A stretch of DNA of 17,082 nucleotides from the NCBI GenBank assembly GCA_050733935.1, contig JBOHUC010000151.1, forward strand, positions 1 to 17,082, read 5' to 3'. Below are positions 14,598-17,082 of the stretch, piece by piece. The notes under the pieces were generated by a model, which had not been told where the DNA came from, searched no databases, and saw nothing but the letters and a program-made list of their open reading frames with translations. Source of the stretch: JBOHUC01 sp050733935 (GTDB taxonomy: Bacteria > Eisenbacteria > RBG-16-71-46 > DASYSL01). The position numbers and the translations under genes were made by a program. How positions within the stretch are numbered: the first letter of the stretch is position 1; each line of letters begins with the position of its first letter.

Positions 14598-15746
14598 TTG
14601 AAGATCGGCCTGCTCGGTCCCGCCCATCCGCTCCGTGGCGGGATCAGCCAGTACCTGGCGCTGCTCGCGGGCGAGCTGGCGCGCGAGCACCACGAGGTGC
14701 ATTACCTCTCGCTCCTGCGCCAGTATCCCTCGTTCCTGTTCCCCGGACAGAGCCAGATCGACCCGAGCGAGAATCCGCTCCGGGTGCCGAATGAGCGGGT
14801 GCTCGATCCCATGAACCCGCTCACGTGGCGGAGCGCCGGGCGGCGCGCGCGTGCGCTTGGGCTCGCCGCGCTCGTCTACAAGTGGTGGATGCCGTTCTTC
14901 GGTCCTTCGTACGCGCCCGTGCTCGGCGGCGCCCGCCGCGGCGGCGCGGTCAACGTCATGATCGCGGACAACCTGGTGCCGCACGAGAAGCGGCCGTTCG
15001 ACCGTGCGTTCACGCGCCTCGTGCTCGATCGCACGGACGGCTATCTCGTGATGTCGAAGGCCGTCGAGGACGATCTCCTCAAGCTCGTCCCGGGCGCGCG
15101 CTTCCGGCGCGTGCCGCACCCGGTGTACGCGCAGTACGCGGCGGAAGGGCGCGATCGCGGGGACGCACGGAGGCGCGCCGGGCTTCCGCCCGACGGCGAC
15201 GTGCTCCTCTTCTTCGGCTTCGTGCGACGCTACAAGGGGCTCGACGTGTTGATCGAAGCGCTGCCGCGCGTGCTCGCGCGAAGGCCCGTGACGCTCGTCG
15301 TCGCGGGCGAGTTCTACGAGCCCGTCGAACCCGTTCGAGCGCGGATCGCGGAGCTCGGGCTCGGCGAGAGCGTGCGCGTGCTCGATCGCTACGTGCCCGA
15401 CGAGGATGTCGGCGATCTCGTCGCGGCGGCGGACCTGGTCGTCCTGCCGTACCGCTCCGCCACCCAGAGCGGGGTCGTGCAGGTGGCCTACGCGGGCGGC
15501 TGTCCGGTCGTGAGCACCGCGGTGGGAGGCCTTCCCGAAGTCGTGTTCGAGGGCAGGACCGGGCACCTCGTTCCGCCCGAGCGGCCGGACGCGCTCGCGG
15601 ATGCGATCCTCGGGTTCTTCGACCGCGGCGGCCGGGCCGCGTACGAGCCGGCCGTGCGCGAGGCGGCGCGCGCGTTCTCGTGGGGCCGGGTGGTCGAGGG
15701 ACTGACCGAGCTCGTGGCCGAGCTCCGTGCCGGGAAGGCGGCCTGA
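14598..15746 (+). CDS. GT4-like glycosyltransferase of the ATQSGV subgroup
   Basis: The product is 382 residues from TTG 14598, three bases after the kinase stop. TTG is chosen because KIGLLGPAHPLRGGISQY, the conserved first strand and glycine loop, begins right after it. No strong Shine-Dalgarno sequence is visible, so translation probably depends on coupling. The acceptor domain carries NVMIADNLVPHEKRPFD and GYLVMSKAVEDDL. The donor domain has LLFFGFVRRYKGLDVLIEAL, LVVAGEFYEP, ADLVVLPYRSATQSGVVQVA and GGCPVVSTAVGGLPEVV. At the position of the E-x7-E motif both glutamates appear replaced (A288 and V296), as is usual for relatives with an ATQSGV stretch. The enzyme would add a sugar to a glycan or lipid-linked oligosaccharide on the cytoplasmic face. 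Its TGA overlaps the next ATG by one base. Confidence 0.85.
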   Translation: MKIGLLGPAHPLRGGISQYLALLAGELAREHHEVHYLSLLRQYPSFLFPGQSQIDPSENPLRVPNERVLDPMNPLTWRSAGRRARALGLAALVYKWWMPFFGPSYAPVLGGARRGGAVNVMIADNLVPHEKRPFDRAFTRLVLDRTDGYLVMSKAVEDDLLKLVPGARFRRVPHPVYAQYAAEGRDRGDARRRAGLPPDGDVLLFFGFVRRYKGLDVLIEALPRVLARRPVTLVVAGEFYEPVEPVRARIAELGLGESVRVLDRYVPDEDVGDLVAAADLVVLPYRSATQSGVVQVAYAGGCPVVSTAVGGLPEVVFEGRTGHLVPPERPDALADAILGFFDRGGRAAYEPAVREAARAFSWGRVVEGLTELVAELRAGKAA

Positions 15747-17082
15747 TGCGTCCGGATCCGCGCGCGCTCCCCGCACCCGCGGTCGCCATGCGGCTTGCGA
15801 TCGGAATGATGCTCCTCTTCGTCGCCACCGCCGGCGGAAGGATCACGGCGAGCGACGAGTACACGATCTACCGGCTCACCGAGTCGCTCGTGACCAAAGG
15901 CACGGTCGCGGTCGCGGCCGGGAACGCCGAGCGGGGCCCGGACGGGAAGCTCTATCCGAAGGCCGGGCTCGGCCAGGCGATCGCAGCCGCGCCCTTCTAT
16001 CTCCTCGGCAAGGCGGCGGCGATCCCGTTCCCGCCGCACCGAAAGGATCTCGTCACGCGCGCGGTCACCTCGCTCCTCAATCCGTTCGTCGGCGGATTGC
16101 TCGCGGCGGTCCTGTTCCTGCTCTTCCTCCATCTCGGCGCGTCGCCGCGCGGCGCGTTCCTCTGGGCCGTCGCCACGATGCTCTCCACACCGCTCTGGGT
16201 GTACGCGAAGAGCTTCCTCGCCGAGCCGTTGCTCGCGCTCGGGCTCGCGACCGGCTTCTACGGGGCGAGCCGGTTCCGGGAAGGAGGAGGTCCCCGGCAC
16301 GCGATGATCGCGGGCTTCGCGTGGGGGTTCGTGATCCTCACCAAGTACGCGCTCCTTCCGGCCGTGATCCTGCTCGCGCTTCCGTTCTTGCCCTCGCTCA
16401 AGCGCGCGCGCGAAGCCCTGCCCGGAGTCCTCGCACTCCTCGTGTGCGTGCTCGTGGCGCTCGTCTACAACGCGGCCCGGACCGGGAGCGCGTTCGGCTC
16501 GGGCTACGGACGGCAGGCGACGATGGCGGCGTTCTCGACCCCGCTCTGGGTCGGCCTGTACGGACTTCTCCTCTCGAGCGGCAAGGGCGTGCTCTGGTTC
16601 GCGCCGCTCACGGCCCTCGTGCCGTCGTCGCTCGCGCCGGCGTGGCGACGGTGGGGGCCTGTGGCGCTCGGGCTCGCGCTCGCGTGCGCGGTCATGACGG
16701 TGCTGTACGCGTCGTTCGAGCACTGGGCCGCCGACGGCTCGTGGGGGCCGCGCTATCTCGTGCCGTTCATCCCGCTCGCTCTCGCACTCGTCGTGGCGGC
16801 CCATGCGCAGACGCCGTGGGGCGGGACGCCGCGACGCGTGCTCGTCGGATCCCTCGCCGCACTCGGGCTCCTCGTTCAGCTCGGCGGCGTGGGCATCTAC
16901 TTCGGCGCGCAAATGCGGGAGGCGGGCGACTATCCGTACACGCGCTCGCTCGACGATCCGTCGTTCATGGCCGAGAGCCACTTCAACCCGTGGCGGACGC
17001 CGATCGTCGATCACTGGCGGATGCTGATTCGCAGCGCGGGCGAGTTCGTGCGCGGCGAAGGGCCGTCGCTCCGGGTCGGCGG
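15746..17082 (+). CDS. GT-C (GT39/ArnT-like) integral membrane glycosyltransferase, 3' end outside window
   Basis: The frame from ATG 15746 (TGATG overlap with the previous stop, AAGGCGG upstream) stays open for 445 codons to the window end. TM1 is about residues 15-33 and is followed by ITASDEYTIYRLTESLV, with D37 and E38 as the acidic pair typical of GT-C enzymes in the first outer loop. GPDGKLYPKAGLGQAI continues that loop. Further hydrophobic segments include NPFVGGLLAAVLFLLFLHL, LPGVLALLVCVLVALVYNAA and RRVLVGSLAALGLLVQLG. LLSSGKGVLWFAPL and DGSWGPRYLVPFIPL are motifs seen in polyprenyl-carrier-dependent glycosyltransferases. The enzyme would use a polyprenyl-phosphate sugar outside the cytoplasm, possibly the product of the GT2 in the same operon. 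Arg/Glu-rich open frames on the opposite strand are shadows. Confidence 0.8.
   Translation, partial: MRPDPRALPAPAVAMRLAIGMMLLFVATAGGRITASDEYTIYRLTESLVTKGTVAVAAGNAERGPDGKLYPKAGLGQAIAAAPFYLLGKAAAIPFPPHRKDLVTRAVTSLLNPFVGGLLAAVLFLLFLHLGASPRGAFLWAVATMLSTPLWVYAKSFLAEPLLALGLATGFYGASRFREGGGPRHAMIAGFAWGFVILTKYALLPAVILLALPFLPSLKRAREALPGVLALLVCVLVALVYNAARTGSAFGSGYGRQATMAAFSTPLWVGLYGLLLSSGKGVLWFAPLTALVPSSLAPAWRRWGPVALGLALACAVMTVLYASFEHWAADGSWGPRYLVPFIPLALALVVAAHAQTPWGGTPRRVLVGSLAALGLLVQLGGVGIYFGAQMREAGDYPYTRSLDDPSFMAESHFNPWRTPIVDHWRMLIRSAGEFVRGEGPSLRVG

Noticed and set aside
13200..15776. 858-codon open frame on the - strand
   Set aside because: It covers the nucleotidyltransferase, GHMP kinase and GT4 genes, all with intact family motifs. 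The antisense product is Arg/Glu/His-rich without recognisable domains.
15488..17014. 508-codon open frame on the - strand
   Set aside because: The + strand frame from 15746 encodes a coherent multi-span membrane protein with a GT-C acidic pair. The antisense product is charged and repetitive, a shadow.

Overview
The window is about 17 kb of very GC-rich, gene-dense bacterial DNA with no gene-free stretch over 300 bases. It reads as part of a cell-surface glycan (polysaccharide, LPS or glycoprotein) biosynthesis locus. The secreted kelch-propeller protein with a C-terminal FlgD/type IX-like sorting domain, a DUF2723-TPR membrane protein and the high GC point to an FCB-group relative such as Candidatus Eisenbacteria. 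That placement is inference from protein style only. I saw no rRNA, tRNA, CRISPR array, insertion sequence or phage gene.

Layout. (a) Positions 1-2870, + strand: the tail of a PHP-family phosphoesterase, a GT4-like glycosyltransferase and a polysaccharide-deacetylase-like protein, each joined to the next by a 4-base GTGA stop/start overlap. (b) Positions 2867-5446, - strand: a secreted protein with twelve kelch repeats. It converges on the deacetylase gene so tightly that both stop codons lie in one CTAG. (c) Positions 5447-5586: the only sizeable intergenic region, between two divergent genes, with a candidate promoter and a 12-bp palindrome. (d) Positions 5587-6465, + strand: a SAM-dependent methyltransferase. 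(e) Positions 6537-17082, + strand: an apparent nine-gene operon behind a good sigma70-type promoter placed so close to the first ATG that the mRNA should be leaderless. Its genes are a second methyltransferase, a GT4 glycosyltransferase that seems to start at CTG, a DUF2723/TPR GT-C protein, an NAD-dependent sugar epimerase, a GtrB/DPM1-like GT2, an HddC-like nucleotidyltransferase, an HddA-like GHMP kinase, a third GT4-like glycosyltransferase, and a GT-C/GT39-like membrane glycosyltransferase that runs off the window.

How the genes may work together. The GHMP kinase and nucleotidyltransferase resemble the kinase and guanylyltransferase of the GDP-D-glycero-D-manno-heptose pathway. The epimerase would supply another nucleotide sugar. 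The GT4 enzymes would build an oligosaccharide from nucleotide sugars on the cytoplasmic side. The GT2 would load a sugar onto a polyprenyl phosphate, and the two GT-C proteins could use that lipid-linked sugar on the periplasmic side. The methyltransferases and the deacetylase-like protein would trim or cap the product. The sugar, the acceptor and the role of the kelch protein cannot be read from the sequence.
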